Assembly (NCBI RefSeq): GCF_024448165.1
Contig: NZ_JAMOLN010000088.1
Span: 1-38,619, forward strand
Direction: 5' to 3'
Length of the DNA stretch: 38,619 bases
Source: Streptomyces longispororuber
GTDB lineage: Bacteria > Actinomycetota > Actinomycetes > Streptomycetales > Streptomycetaceae
Shown here: piece after piece, positions 16,322-25,064 of the stretch
Numbering within the stretch: the stretch's first letter is position 1
Layout: each line of letters begins with the position of its first letter
Program-made: the position numbers and the translations under genes
The notes under the pieces: generated by a model
The model's input: the letters and a program-made list of their open reading frames with translations, nothing else
Told to the model about the DNA's origin: nothing
Databases searched by the model: none

Positions 16322-17020
16322 GTGGCCGAACCCATGCGCGTGCGATGCCCGGCGTGCCGACGCGAGCACCTCTGCACGCCCGCCGTACTGCCCTGCGCCT
16401 GCGGCGCCCCGGTGGCCCCGCCGCTGGTGCGCGGCGCCGCGGCCGAACCGGTCAGCGACCGCACCTGGGCGGACGACTGGGTCACGCTGCGCTGCCCCAT
16501 GTGCGGCCGCCGGGACCGGTGGCCGGTGCCCGAGGTCGGCTGCGACTGCGGCACGGTGCTGCGCGTCCCGGTGCAGAGCGATGACCACGCGCCCGCGACG
16601 CCGTCGCACATCCCGCTGCCCCGGACGGCGCCGACGCCCCGGCCCGCGTTCCAACCCGTCGCCATCCGCACGGCGCGGGACGCGGTGACCGCCGCGGCGC
16701 TCTATCTGCGCTGGCTCGGCTACCGGGACGTCCGCCGCGCCGACCAGCGCCCGCCGTCCGGCATCGGTCTCGCGGCGCGCGGGGTCGTCGCCCAGGTGGA
16801 GCCGTCGGTGCGGCCCGCGACGGTGCGGGACGTGGAGTGCCTGTGGCTCCAGTCGATGACCGAGTCGGCGACGTGCGTCTACTTCTCGCTGGCCGGATAC
16901 GCCGACGAGGCCCGCACCCGCGCCGACGACCTGGGCGTCCCGCTCTTCGTCCTCGACCTGGCCGGGGTGCCGCAGCCGGTGAACAGCCCGGCGGACGAAC
17001 TCATCGCGGGCGGCGCGTAA
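16322..17020 (+). CDS. Twin zinc-ribbon protein with degenerate Mrr-like nuclease domain
   Basis: A 232-residue soluble protein. The N-terminus holds two zinc-ribbon-like Cys sets: C9, C12, C25, C27 and C58, C61, C74, C76. After a Pro-rich linker, residues about 118-225 resemble the catalytic domain of type IV restriction enzyme Mrr: a helix TAAALYLRWLGYRDV, a strand AARGVVAQVEP, and a second half with CVYFSLAGYADEARTRADDLGVPLFVLD. In active Mrr domains a D-G-x-D motif and Q-x-K carry the active site; here they read SGIGL and QVE, so the acidic residue and the Lys are lost. Catalysis is therefore unlikely. The GTG at 16322 is chosen for its GGGGGTG upstream; a GTG at 16301 is possible. The domain call is by pattern only. 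Confidence 0.65.
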   Translation: MAEPMRVRCPACRREHLCTPAVLPCACGAPVAPPLVRGAAAEPVSDRTWADDWVTLRCPMCGRRDRWPVPEVGCDCGTVLRVPVQSDDHAPATPSHIPLPRTAPTPRPAFQPVAIRTARDAVTAAALYLRWLGYRDVRRADQRPPSGIGLAARGVVAQVEPSVRPATVRDVECLWLQSMTESATCVYFSLAGYADEARTRADDLGVPLFVLDLAGVPQPVNSPADELIAGGA

Positions 17021-17061
17021 AGCGCTGGGGCGCCGCCCGGTGGCGCGGAGATACTGGCCCG

Positions 17062-17571
17062 GTGATCATTCGCGACGCCACCCGCCCCGACCTGCCCCGC
17101 CTCCAGGACATCGAGACGGCCGCCGGGGAGGTCTTCCGTACGCTCGGCATGGACGCGATCGCCGACGACGCACCACCCACCGTGGCCGAGCTGACGCGGT
17201 ACGCCGACGCGGGGCACGCCTGGGTGGCCGTCGACGAGGAGTCCGGGCCCCCCATCGCGTACCTGGTCGGCGAGCCGGTGGACGGCGCCTTCCACATCGA
17301 GCAGGTCACCGTGCACCCGGACGCCGCCCGGCGCGGGGTGGGCCGGGCCCTGGTCGCGTACGCCGCCGACTGCGCGCGCGACCGGGGCCTGGCCGGTCTC
17401 ACCCTCACCACCTTCACCGACGTGCCGTGGAACGCCCCGTACTACGAGCGTCTGGGCTTTCGCCGGCTCGCCGCGGCCGGGCTCACGCCGGGCCTGCGCC
17501 GGATCCGCGCGGCCGAGGCGGCGCACGGTCTCGACCGGTGGCCGAGGGTCTGCATGCGGCGGGACCTGTAG
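17062..17571 (+). CDS. GNAT-family N-acetyltransferase
   Basis: A 169-residue single-domain GNAT enzyme using acetyl-CoA. Seen are the N-terminal strand IIRDATRPDLPRLQDIE, motif A with the acetyl-CoA loop VTVHPDAARRGVGRALVAYA, and motif B NAPYYERLGFRRL. The substrate (an amine of a small molecule or protein) cannot be told. The start is a GTG at 17062, with GCGGAG 13 bases upstream; this start begins directly at the family's first strand. It follows the Mrr-like gene after 41 bases on the same strand and converges with the acyl-CoA synthetase. Confidence 0.88.
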   Translation: MIIRDATRPDLPRLQDIETAAGEVFRTLGMDAIADDAPPTVAELTRYADAGHAWVAVDEESGPPIAYLVGEPVDGAFHIEQVTVHPDAARRGVGRALVAYAADCARDRGLAGLTLTTFTDVPWNAPYYERLGFRRLAAAGLTPGLRRIRAAEAAHGLDRWPRVCMRRDL

Positions 17572-17592
17572 CGCACGGCGCCCGCCGGAGCC

Positions 17593-19215
17593 CTACGACT
17601 CGCCGTACCCTTCCCGGAGTTCGACCTTGCGGACCTTGCCGCTGACGGTCATCGGGAACGCGTCGAGGACGCGCAGCCGGGTCGGCACCTTGTAGTGGGC
17701 GAGCTGGTCGCGGCAGTAGTCGCGGACGTCGTCGAGCGTGAGCGGCTGCGCCGGGTCGCGCAGGATCACGCAGGCCAGCACCTCCTCGCCGTACTTCTCG
17801 TGCGGCACGCCCACCACTTGCACGTCGGCGATCCGCGGATGCCCGTACAGGAACTCCTCGATCTCGCGCGGGTAGACGTTCTCGCCACCGCGGATGATCA
17901 TGTCCTTGATGCGGCCGACGATCTGCGCGTAGCCGTCCTCGCGGAGCACCGCCAGGTCGCCCGTGTGCATCCAGCGTCCGGCGTCGATGACCTCGGCGGT
18001 CTTCTCGGGCTCTCCCCAGTAGCCGAGCATCACGCTGTAGCCGCGGGTGCACAGCTCGCCGGCCTCGCCGCGCGGCAGCGTGACCCCGGTGACCGGGTCG
18101 ACGACCTTGACCTCGATGTGCGGCAGGACACGGCCGACGGTGCCGGTGCGGCGCTCCAGGTCGTCGTCGCGGCGGGTCTGCAGGGAGACCGGGGACGTCT
18201 CGGTCATGCCGTAGCAGATGGAGACCTCCGCCATGTGCATCTCGGCGACGACCCGCTTCATCACCTCGACCGGGCACGGCGAGCCCGCCATGATGCCGGT
18301 GCGCAGGCTGCTCAGGTCGTAGGAGGCGAAGTCCGGCAGGTTCAGCTCGGCGATGAACATCGTCGGCACGCCGTACAGGGACGTGCACCGCTCCTCCTGC
18401 ACGGCCCGCAGCGTCGCCGCCGGTTCGAAGGACGGCGCGGGGATGACGATGCAGGCGGCGTGCGAGGTGGCGCCCAGGTTCCCCATCACCATGCCGAAGC
18501 AGTGGTAGAAGGGCACGGGCAGACAGACCCGGTCCTGCTCGGTGTAGCCGACCGTCTCGCCCACCCAGTAGCCGTTGTTGAGGATGTTGTGGTGGGAGAG
18601 CGTGGCGCCCTTCGGGAAGCCGGTGGTGCCCGAGGTGTACTGGATGTTGATCGGGTCGTCGCAGGACAACTCGGCCTCGCGGGCGACCAGTTGCTCGTCC
18701 GGCACTGAGGAGCCGCCGGCGAGGAGGGCGTCCCAGCTGTGCTCACCGATGAAGACGCGGTCCCGCAACTCCGGGCATTCGGGGCCCACTTGGCGGACAA
18801 GTGCGTGGTAGTCGGTGCCCTTGTGCCCGGGCGAGGACACCAGCACGGACACCCCCGACTGCTTGAGCACATAGGCCAGCTCGTGGGCGCGGTAGGCCGG
18901 GTTGATGTTGACCATGACGGCGCCGATGCGCGCGGTCGCGTACTGGACGAGGACCCACTCGGGGCAGTTGACCGCCCAGATGCCGACGCGGTCGCCCTTG
19001 GCGACGCCGCGCGCGAGCAGCCCGCGCGCCAGCTGGTCGACGTCCGCACCGATTCGGGCGTACGTCCAGCGGCGCCCGCTGGGCACGTCGACGAGCGCCT
19101 CCCGGTCCGGCCAGGCGGCAACGGCGCGCCGGAGGTTGCCGCCGACGGTGTCGCCGAGGAGCGGGACCTCGCTGGTCCCGTGCGCGTACGAGAGTTCCTG
19201 TTGCTGGTCCGTCAC
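17593..19215 (-). CDS. Acyl-CoA synthetase (fatty-acid--CoA ligase type)
   Basis: A 540-residue ANL-superfamily ligase that activates a carboxylic acid with ATP and CoA through an acyl-AMP. The P-loop YTSGTTGFPKGATLSHHNI, the motif CYGMTETSPVS, the hinge block MHTGDLAVLREDGYAQIVGRIKDMI and the C-terminal catalytic Lys motif TVSGKVRKVEL are all intact. Length fits medium- to long-chain acyl-CoA synthetases. The GTG at 19215 overlaps the TGA of the upstream ligase gene (GTGA), so the two are translationally coupled; longer frames run through that gene. Chain length is not predictable. Confidence 0.9.
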   Translation of the reverse strand: MTDQQQELSYAHGTSEVPLLGDTVGGNLRRAVAAWPDREALVDVPSGRRWTYARIGADVDQLARGLLARGVAKGDRVGIWAVNCPEWVLVQYATARIGAVMVNINPAYRAHELAYVLKQSGVSVLVSSPGHKGTDYHALVRQVGPECPELRDRVFIGEHSWDALLAGGSSVPDEQLVAREAELSCDDPINIQYTSGTTGFPKGATLSHHNILNNGYWVGETVGYTEQDRVCLPVPFYHCFGMVMGNLGATSHAACIVIPAPSFEPAATLRAVQEERCTSLYGVPTMFIAELNLPDFASYDLSSLRTGIMAGSPCPVEVMKRVVAEMHMAEVSICYGMTETSPVSLQTRRDDDLERRTGTVGRVLPHIEVKVVDPVTGVTLPRGEAGELCTRGYSVMLGYWGEPEKTAEVIDAGRWMHTGDLAVLREDGYAQIVGRIKDMIIRGGENVYPREIEEFLYGHPRIADVQVVGVPHEKYGEEVLACVILRDPAQPLTLDDVRDYCRDQLAHYKVPTRLRVLDAFPMTVSGKVRKVELREGYGES

Positions 19216-20909
19216 CGGAAGTCCTCCTCGCGGTACTCGGCGGCCGAGCCCTTCGCCGTGGCCTCGCGCAGTTCGATGCGGCGGATCTTGCCGGAGACCG
19301 TCTTGGGCAGTTCGCCGAACTCGATGCGGCGCAGCCGCTTGTACGGGGCGAGCACGGCGCGGGAGTGCTCGAACAGCAGCTTGGCGGTGTCCGGGCCCGG
19401 TTCGTACCCCTCGGCGAGCACGACGTACGCCTTCGGGACCGCGAGCCGCAGCTCGTCGGGGGCGGGCACGACGGCCGCCTCGGCGACCGCCTCGTGCTCC
19501 AGAAGCGCGCTCTCCAGCTCGAACGGGCTGATCTTGTAGTCGGACGCCTTGAACACGTCGTCGGCGCGCCCCACGTACGTCAGGTAGCCGTCCTCGTCCC
19601 GGGAGCCGATGTCGCCGGTGCGGTAGTAGCCGCCCGCCATCGCCTCCGCGGTGCGCTCCGGGTCGCCGTGGTAGCCGACCATCAGGCCGACGGGGTGGGC
19701 GGACAGATCGAGGCTGATCTCGCCCTCGTCGGCGCCGGGCCGGCCGGTCACCGGGTCGAGGAGCTCGACCTTGAAACCGGGGCTCGGGCGGCCCATGGAG
19801 CCGGACTTGAGGAGCTGACCGGGGCTGTTGGAGACCTGCACGGCGGTTTCGGTCTGCCCGAAGCCGTCCCGGATGGTGACGCCCCAGGCCCGCTTGACCT
19901 GCTCGATGACCTCGGGGTTGAGCGGCTCGCCGGCGGCGACCACCTCCCGCGGCGGCGTGCGCAGCTGGGTGAGGTCGGCCTGGATCAGCATGCGCCACAC
20001 GGTGGGCGGCGCGCAGAACGAGGTCACGCCCGCACGGTCCATCGCGGCCATCAGCCGGCCCGCGTCGAAGCGCGTGTAGTTGTAGAGGAAGACGGTCGCC
20101 TCCGCGTTCCACGGCGCGAAGAAGTTCGACCAGGCGTGCTTGGCCCAGCCCGGCGAGGAGATGTTCAGATGGACGTCGCCGGGGCGCAGGCCGATCCAGT
20201 ACATCGTCGCCAAGTGGCCCACGGGGTACGACACGTGGGTGTGCTCGACGAGCTTGGGGCGGGCCGTCGTCCCGGACGTGAAGTAGAGGAGCAGCGCGTC
20301 GTCGGCGCGGGTGTCGCCGTCGGGCTCGAAGTCCGCGCTCGTGCCCGAGGTGAAGACGTCGTCGAAGTCGAGCCAGCCGGGCACGGGGTCCGCGCCCGCG
20401 TCCTTGACGGCGATCCGGGTGTAGTCACCGGGTACGTCGTCGAACTTGGCCGCGTCCTCGGCGCGCACGATCACGTGCGCGGCACGGCCGCGCTCGATCC
20501 GGTCCCGCAGATCGGCGGAGCCGAGCAGCGGCGTCGCCGGGATGACGACGGCGCGCAGTTTCATCGCGGCGAGCATGGTCATCCAGAGTTCCTGCTGGTT
20601 GCCGAGCATCAGGAGGATCCGGTCGCCGGCCCCGACCCCCTGGGCTCGCAGCCAGTTCGCGACCTGGTCCGAGCGCACGGACATCTCGCCGTACGAGATG
20701 GTGATCTCGCGGCCGTCCTCCTCGACGATGTGCAGGGCCGTGCGCCCGTTGCCCTCCGCGATGACGTCGAACCAGTCGAGGGCCCAGTTGAACCGGTCGG
20801 GCCGGGGCCAGGCGAAGCCCTCGTACGCCGTCTCGTAGTCCTGGGCGTGCTGCAACAGGAAGTCACGGGCCGTACGGAACTGCTGCGTGGGTCCGTTCGC
20901 CGTCGTCAT
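19212..20909 (-). CDS. Acyl-CoA synthetase (AMP-binding, medium-chain/AcsM-like)
   Basis: A 565-residue ANL ligase, distinct from its neighbour. It begins with FRTARDFLLQHAQDYETAY, as in medium-chain and acetyl-CoA-synthetase-like proteins. It has the P-loop YFTSGTTARPKLVEHTH, the adenine site DGFGQTETA, the hinge YRTGDIGSRDEDGYLTYVGR and the Lys motif TVSGKIRRIEL. The ATG at 20909 has AGGAG upstream. It is the first gene of a two-ligase operon divergent from a GAF-LuxR regulator. Two different ligases under one control point suggest use of a class of carboxylic acids; the substrates are unknown. Confidence 0.9.
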   Translation of the reverse strand: MTTANGPTQQFRTARDFLLQHAQDYETAYEGFAWPRPDRFNWALDWFDVIAEGNGRTALHIVEEDGREITISYGEMSVRSDQVANWLRAQGVGAGDRILLMLGNQQELWMTMLAAMKLRAVVIPATPLLGSADLRDRIERGRAAHVIVRAEDAAKFDDVPGDYTRIAVKDAGADPVPGWLDFDDVFTSGTSADFEPDGDTRADDALLLYFTSGTTARPKLVEHTHVSYPVGHLATMYWIGLRPGDVHLNISSPGWAKHAWSNFFAPWNAEATVFLYNYTRFDAGRLMAAMDRAGVTSFCAPPTVWRMLIQADLTQLRTPPREVVAAGEPLNPEVIEQVKRAWGVTIRDGFGQTETAVQVSNSPGQLLKSGSMGRPSPGFKVELLDPVTGRPGADEGEISLDLSAHPVGLMVGYHGDPERTAEAMAGGYYRTGDIGSRDEDGYLTYVGRADDVFKASDYKISPFELESALLEHEAVAEAAVVPAPDELRLAVPKAYVVLAEGYEPGPDTAKLLFEHSRAVLAPYKRLRRIEFGELPKTVSGKIRRIELREATAKGSAAEYREEDFR

Positions 20910-20993
20910 GTGCGCTCCTGGAGTCCTCATGTCCCGCGTCCCGCGTCATTGCGGACCGTGCCTTCATCGTGTAGTCCGTGACGTGGATCTCGC

Positions 20994-21011
20994 CACCCCC
21001 GAACGGGGGTG
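20994..21011. promoter_or_regulatory. 18-bp palindrome between ligase operon and LuxR regulator
   Basis: CACCCCCG-AA-CGGGGGTG is perfect over 8-base arms. It lies 24 bases before the regulator start and 84 bases before the ligase start in a 126-base divergent gap, the expected place for an operator of the LuxR-type protein. Confidence 0.6.
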
Positions 21012-21035
21012 ACCGGCACGGCAAGGGGATGGAAC

Positions 21036-21869
21036 GTGAGCGCAGAACCCGCCGAGGGGGCCGAGATGCGCGCGGCGCTGGTGCGACTGCGCCGGGGCAC
21101 GGGTCTGCCGGTGGCGTTCGGCGGACTCACCGCGGGCACCGGCCAGGTCAGGATCGCCGAGCTGAGCGGGGCGACCACGTCCGCGCTGCGCGGCCTCGCC
21201 ATCGCCGCGGGCAACGGTCTGGGCGGCAAGGCCCTCTCCCTGGCCAGGGCCTGCGCCGTCACCGACTACCAGGGCTCGCGGCACATCAGCCACGAGTACG
21301 ACACGGCGGTCGCGGCCGAGGGCCTGCGCTCGGTCCTCGCGGTGCCCGTCGTCGTACGGCGCCGGGTGCGGGGCGTCCTGTACGGGGCGCTGCGCGCGGC
21401 CCAGCCGCTGGGCGACCGGGCGCTGACCGCGGCCGTGGCGGCGGCCCGCGACGTGGAGCAGGCGCTCCTCGTCCGGGACGAGGCGCAGACGCTGCTCGCC
21501 GCCGCGTCCGCCCCGGCGGCCGAGGGCTCCGCCGCGTGGGAGGAGGTCCGGGAGGCGCACGGGGCGCTGCGGGCGCTCGCCCCGAGGATCGTCGATCCGG
21601 CCCTGCGCGGCGAACTCCTCGCGGTGTGCGGCCGGTTGGCGTCGGCCGCCGCGCCGCTGGAGCGGGCGGCGACGGTGGTGCTCGCGCCGCGCGAGGTGGA
21701 CGTCCTGGCGTGTGTGGCGGGGGGCGCGACGAACGCGGTGGCGGCGGAGCGGCTCGGGCTGCGCCCGGAGACCGTCAAGGGCTACCTCCGGTCCGCCATG
21801 CGCAAGCTGGGCACGCACACCCGGGGCGAGGCCGTGGTGGCGGCGCGCCGGGCGGGGCTGCTGCCGTAG
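21036..21869 (+). CDS. GAF-domain LuxR-type transcriptional regulator
   Basis: A 277-residue cytosolic regulator. Residues about 10-140 form a GAF-like sensor (LRRGTGLPVAFGGLT, ISHEYDTAVAAEGLRSVLAVPVVV, GVLYGALR). The C-terminal LuxR HTH is near 215-275: LAPREVDVLACVAGGATNAVAAERLGL, PETVKGYLRSAMRKLGTHTR. There is no receiver domain. The GTG at 21036 follows AAGGGGATGG and is preferred to an ATG-like start at 21009, which overlaps the palindrome. It is divergent from the acyl-CoA ligase pair and probably controls them and itself; the ligand may be an acid or acyl-CoA, which is inference. Confidence 0.88.
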   Translation: MSAEPAEGAEMRAALVRLRRGTGLPVAFGGLTAGTGQVRIAELSGATTSALRGLAIAAGNGLGGKALSLARACAVTDYQGSRHISHEYDTAVAAEGLRSVLAVPVVVRRRVRGVLYGALRAAQPLGDRALTAAVAAARDVEQALLVRDEAQTLLAAASAPAAEGSAAWEEVREAHGALRALAPRIVDPALRGELLAVCGRLASAAAPLERAATVVLAPREVDVLACVAGGATNAVAAERLGLRPETVKGYLRSAMRKLGTHTRGEAVVAARRAGLLP

Positions 21870-21899
21870 CGGCCCCGCGCGGCCGCGGCCGCTGCTTGT

Positions 21900-22082
21900 C
21901 TACTTGTCGGCGGTGAGCTTGCCCGCCGAGCCCCAGCTGTCCTTCGGGACCTCGTGGATCCACACGCTGACGGTCTCCGCGGGGACCTGGTAGGAGTCGA
22001 CGAAGGCGTCGGTGATCCGCCTGACCAGCTCGCGCTTGGCCTCGACGTCGCGGGGACCCTGCTGGACGGTGACGATCGGCAT
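21900..22082 (-). CDS. 4-oxalocrotonate tautomerase family protein
   Basis: A 60-residue tautomerase-superfamily subunit, normally a hexamer. The catalytic Pro follows the initiator Met (MPIVTVQQG), and the rest (AKRELVRRITDAFVDSYQVP, VSVWIHEVPKDSWGSAGK) matches the family. AGGGAG precedes the ATG. It sits downstream of a LysR gene on the same strand, separated by 105 bases. Its substrate, probably an enol/keto acid, is unknown. Confidence 0.9.
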   Translation of the reverse strand: MPIVTVQQGPRDVEAKRELVRRITDAFVDSYQVPAETVSVWIHEVPKDSWGSAGKLTADK

Positions 22083-22187
22083 GGCTGAACTCCCTGTGCG
22101 GAGCGGATGTCAGGGGGGCTCCCGCTGACGGATCCAGTCCATCGCGGCGCCGGGCCACGACCAAGGGGCAGACCGCGACCACAGCGA

Positions 22188-23099
22188 TCAGTGATCGTGA
22201 TCGTCGCTGCTCGGCGCCGGTTTCCGGCAGGCTTCCCGGAAGGCGCGGAGGGCGTCGTCGCCGTCCCCTTCCCCGTCCCGGACGACGAGCACCGTGGTCA
22301 GGGCGAGCCCGGGTGACCGGAAGGGTACGAACGCGACGCGGGAGCTGTGCACGACGCGCGCGTGGGAGGCGTACACGACGGTCCACAGGGGGTTCGCCCC
22401 GGCGCCGATGATGGCGAGCGTGTCCTGGAGCGTGCCGGTGCGCGGCCCGGGGCGCGGGGCGAAGCCCGCGTCGTGGCAGGCGCCGACGACGAGGTCCACC
22501 AGGGCGGGGTGGTCGCGCCGTTCGGTGAGGCCGAGCGGGAGTCCGGCGAGGTCGGCGACGGCGACGTCCGGCGCGGCGGCGAGCGGGTGCCTGGCCGGGA
22601 GGGCCGCCATCAGCGGCTCCTGCCACACGGGCACGGCGCGCAGACCCTCCGCCGGTTCCGGGCCGTCGGCCCCGGCCCGCAGGAACGCCGCGTCGAGGCG
22701 CCCGTCGCGCACCTGGGCCGTCCGCTCCCGCGCCGGCACGGACACCAGCTCGACGCCGGTCCCCGGTGCGAGCTCCGCGTAGGCGTCGAGCACCCGGTCC
22801 AGGTGGGTGCCGAGCCCGGTGCTGGTGCCGACGCGCAGCACGGTGCGGCGGGCGACGGCGGCCCGGGCCCGTTCGGCGGCGGCGAGCACGGTCCGCGCCT
22901 CGGGGAGCAGCCTCTCGCCGGCTCCGGTGAGCCGCACGTGCCGGGGCGAACGGTCGAACAGGTCGGCGCCCAGCTCCCGTTCGAGCCGGCGGATCTGCTG
23001 GCTCACGGCGGACTGGACGATGTGCAGCCGTTCGGCCGCGCGCCCGAAGTGCAGTTCCTCCGCGACGGTCACGAAGTAGGCGAGCTGACGCAGTTCCAT
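22188..23099 (-). CDS. LysR-family transcriptional regulator
   Basis: A 303-residue LysR regulator. The N-terminal winged HTH (residues 1-60: LAYFVTVAEELHFGRAAERL, QSAVSQQIRRLERELGADLF) and the effector-binding half with two Rossmann-like lobes are complete. It diverges from a LysE-type exporter 82 bases away, a common pair in which the regulator turns on export of an amino acid or related compound. The tautomerase gene downstream may be a second target or a passenger. Confidence 0.93.
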   Translation of the reverse strand: MELRQLAYFVTVAEELHFGRAAERLHIVQSAVSQQIRRLERELGADLFDRSPRHVRLTGAGERLLPEARTVLAAAERARAAVARRTVLRVGTSTGLGTHLDRVLDAYAELAPGTGVELVSVPARERTAQVRDGRLDAAFLRAGADGPEPAEGLRAVPVWQEPLMAALPARHPLAAAPDVAVADLAGLPLGLTERRDHPALVDLVVGACHDAGFAPRPGPRTGTLQDTLAIIGAGANPLWTVVYASHARVVHSSRVAFVPFRSPGLALTTVLVVRDGEGDGDDALRAFREACRKPAPSSDDHDH

Positions 23100-23135
23100 G
23101 ACGGGACCCTAGAACGCGGGACCGGGGCCCGTTGT

Positions 23136-23155
23136 CAGTGGGATGGTCTTCACTG
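23136..23155. promoter_or_regulatory. Candidate LysR operator
   Basis: CAGTG-N10-CACTG lies in the 82-base gap between the divergent LysR and LysE genes. The short dyad with a long spacer fits LysR sites in general, but is not diagnostic. Confidence 0.4.
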
Positions 23156-23181
23156 GTCTTGGAAAGGGACGGGAGCTGCAC

Positions 23182-23826
23182 ATGGTGTCGACCGACCGGT
23201 GTCTGGCGTTCGCGGCGATGTCGCTGCTGGTGATCGTGATCCCGGGGCCGAGCGTGCTGTTCGTGATCGGCCGGGCGCTCGCGCACGGGCGGCGCACGGC
23301 GGTGGCGACGGCGCTGGGCAATGTCTTCGGCTCGTACCTGCTGGTCGTCGCGGTGGCGCTGGGCATCGGCTCGCTGGTGGAGCGCTCGGCGGGCCTGTTC
23401 GTCGCGGTGAAGCTGGCGGGCGCGGCGTATCTGGTGTTCCTGGGCGTCCAGGCGTTCCGGCACCGTCGTGACATGAAGGCGTCGGACATCCAGGGGCCGG
23501 CCGGGCCCGCGCGCGGGGATCTGCGGACCGTGCTCGACGGGGTCCTGGTGGGCGTCACCAACCCGAAGGGCATCGTGTTCTTCGCGGCGGTCCTGCCGCA
23601 GTTCGTGAACCACGACGCGGGCCGGGTCCCGGCCCAGATGCTGCTGCTGGGCCTGATCCCGATCTCCATCGGGCTGGTCACGGACACCTTGTGGGGGCTG
23701 ACCGCGTCGGCGGCGCGCACCTGGTTCGCGCGCTCGGACCGACGCCTGTCGATGATCGGCGGAACGGGCGGCTTCGCGCTGATCGGCCTCGGGGTGGCGG
23801 TGGCGGCGACGGGCCGCGCCGACTGA
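23182..23826 (+). CDS. LysE-family translocator
   Basis: A 214-residue inner-membrane exporter of the LysE/RhtB family with five to six hydrophobic helices. Typical blocks are VIVIPGPSVLFVIGRALAHG at the N-terminus and GVTNPKGIVFFAAVLPQFV, containing the conserved Asn-Pro-Lys. The ATG at 23182 gives a normal N-terminus, with GGGACGGGAG upstream; the start at 23143 would add 13 extra residues. Its substrate is probably an amino acid or analogue. Confidence 0.9.
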   Translation: MVSTDRCLAFAAMSLLVIVIPGPSVLFVIGRALAHGRRTAVATALGNVFGSYLLVVAVALGIGSLVERSAGLFVAVKLAGAAYLVFLGVQAFRHRRDMKASDIQGPAGPARGDLRTVLDGVLVGVTNPKGIVFFAAVLPQFVNHDAGRVPAQMLLLGLIPISIGLVTDTLWGLTASAARTWFARSDRRLSMIGGTGGFALIGLGVAVAATGRAD

Positions 23827-23855
23827 GCCGGGGCGTACGGGGCCAGGTGACGGGG

Positions 23856-24956
23856 TCAGGTGCGCACGGTGCCGAAGTCCACGGTGACCGGGCCCTGCGC
23901 CTCCAGGACGGCCGCGGTGCGCTCCGCCTCGGCGACGAGCTCGTCCCGCTGGGCGCGGGTGAGCTTCCCGAAGGGTTCGAGGGTGAGGGCGGATCCCGTC
24001 GCGGACTCGGTGAGCGTCCACAGGCCGGCGAGCATCCCGTCGACGAGGAACGTCAAGTAGGCGGTGTTGACCTGCCAGTTGCGGCCCCGGTCGGCCTCGT
24101 GCACGACGCGGGTGCGGTCGGCGTGCGACAGGAGCAGATTGTCGAACTCGGCGAGCAGCCGGGGCGGTGCCGGGGTGTCCTCGTCGGGCCGGGGCGCGTC
24201 GGGCAGGTCGAAGAGCTCGACACCGTGCTCGTCGCGGAACGTCACGAGGCGGGGCCGCAGCCGCTCGAAGGCCTCCTTGGTGCGGGTGAGCCCGGCCCAC
24301 TGCTGGAAGTCCTTCACGGAGGCGGGTCCGAAGGCGCCGAGGTAGCGCAGGATCGTGTCGTCGGGCGCCGGCGTCGCGACGGGTTCCTGACCGAGCCACT
24401 GCTCGGCGGTGGTCAGTCGCACGCCGCCGCTGCGCCGCCACAGCCCGCGCGGGGTGACCTGGACCAGCGGCAGACCGCAGCGGGCGGCGATCGACAGGGA
24501 CTGCGGGTCGGCCTCCGGCCACTCCTCCAGGAGGCGCTCCCTGATCTGCTTCGGGGTGCGCGGCTCCTCCTCGACGTACGTCCGCGACAGCGCGCACAGC
24601 CGCTCCAGGTCCACCCCCACCAGGCCCTTGCGGAACATCCGCAGCTCGCGCTCGCGGGCGGGCTGCACCAGCGGACGCAGCGTCATGCAGTCGTCGGCGG
24701 TGTGCAGATGGATCGTCGAGCGCATGGTGACGATCCGGGCGACGCGCCGCTGCTCCAGGGCGTCGGAGAGGTCGGCGGGCGTGAAGCCGTCGAGCCGGGC
24801 GGCGAGCGCGAGATAGGGCGGGCGGACCTCCTGCGCCTGGAGTCCGACGAGGTGCGCGACGGCCTCCTCGGTCTTCATCGGGCTGCGCCGCAGCAGCAGC
24901 TGCCGCTCCAGGGTGGCCCGGCCCAGTGCGCGTGCGGTCATCGGCTTCGTCGTCAT
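23856..24956 (-). CDS. Winged-helix DNA-binding domain protein (HTH_42 type)
   Basis: A 366-residue protein of the PF06224-type winged-helix family (related to YcaQ/AlkX DNA-binding glycosylase-like proteins). Typical features are RATLERQLLLRRS near the start, AVAHLVGLQAQEVRPPYLALAARL, the block RVARIVTMRSTIHLHTADD, and C-terminal LLSHADRTRVV and FLVDGMLAGLW. Some relatives unhook interstrand crosslinks in DNA; whether this branch does is unknown. The ATG at 24956 lacks a clear ribosome site, and a start at 24989 is also open. It converges with LysE and diverges from CorA. Confidence 0.82.
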   Translation of the reverse strand: MTTKPMTARALGRATLERQLLLRRSPMKTEEAVAHLVGLQAQEVRPPYLALAARLDGFTPADLSDALEQRRVARIVTMRSTIHLHTADDCMTLRPLVQPARERELRMFRKGLVGVDLERLCALSRTYVEEEPRTPKQIRERLLEEWPEADPQSLSIAARCGLPLVQVTPRGLWRRSGGVRLTTAEQWLGQEPVATPAPDDTILRYLGAFGPASVKDFQQWAGLTRTKEAFERLRPRLVTFRDEHGVELFDLPDAPRPDEDTPAPPRLLAEFDNLLLSHADRTRVVHEADRGRNWQVNTAYLTFLVDGMLAGLWTLTESATGSALTLEPFGKLTRAQRDELVAEAERTAAVLEAQGPVTVDFGTVRT

Positions 24957-25064
24957 ACGGGGACCGTAGCGGGGGTCGCGGTCAGCCACTGTCCGCGATG
25001 CCGCTGCCGGTGCACGTCACCTTCGCTGGTTACGCTGCCCGCAACCCGACGGAAGGAGGCGGCG

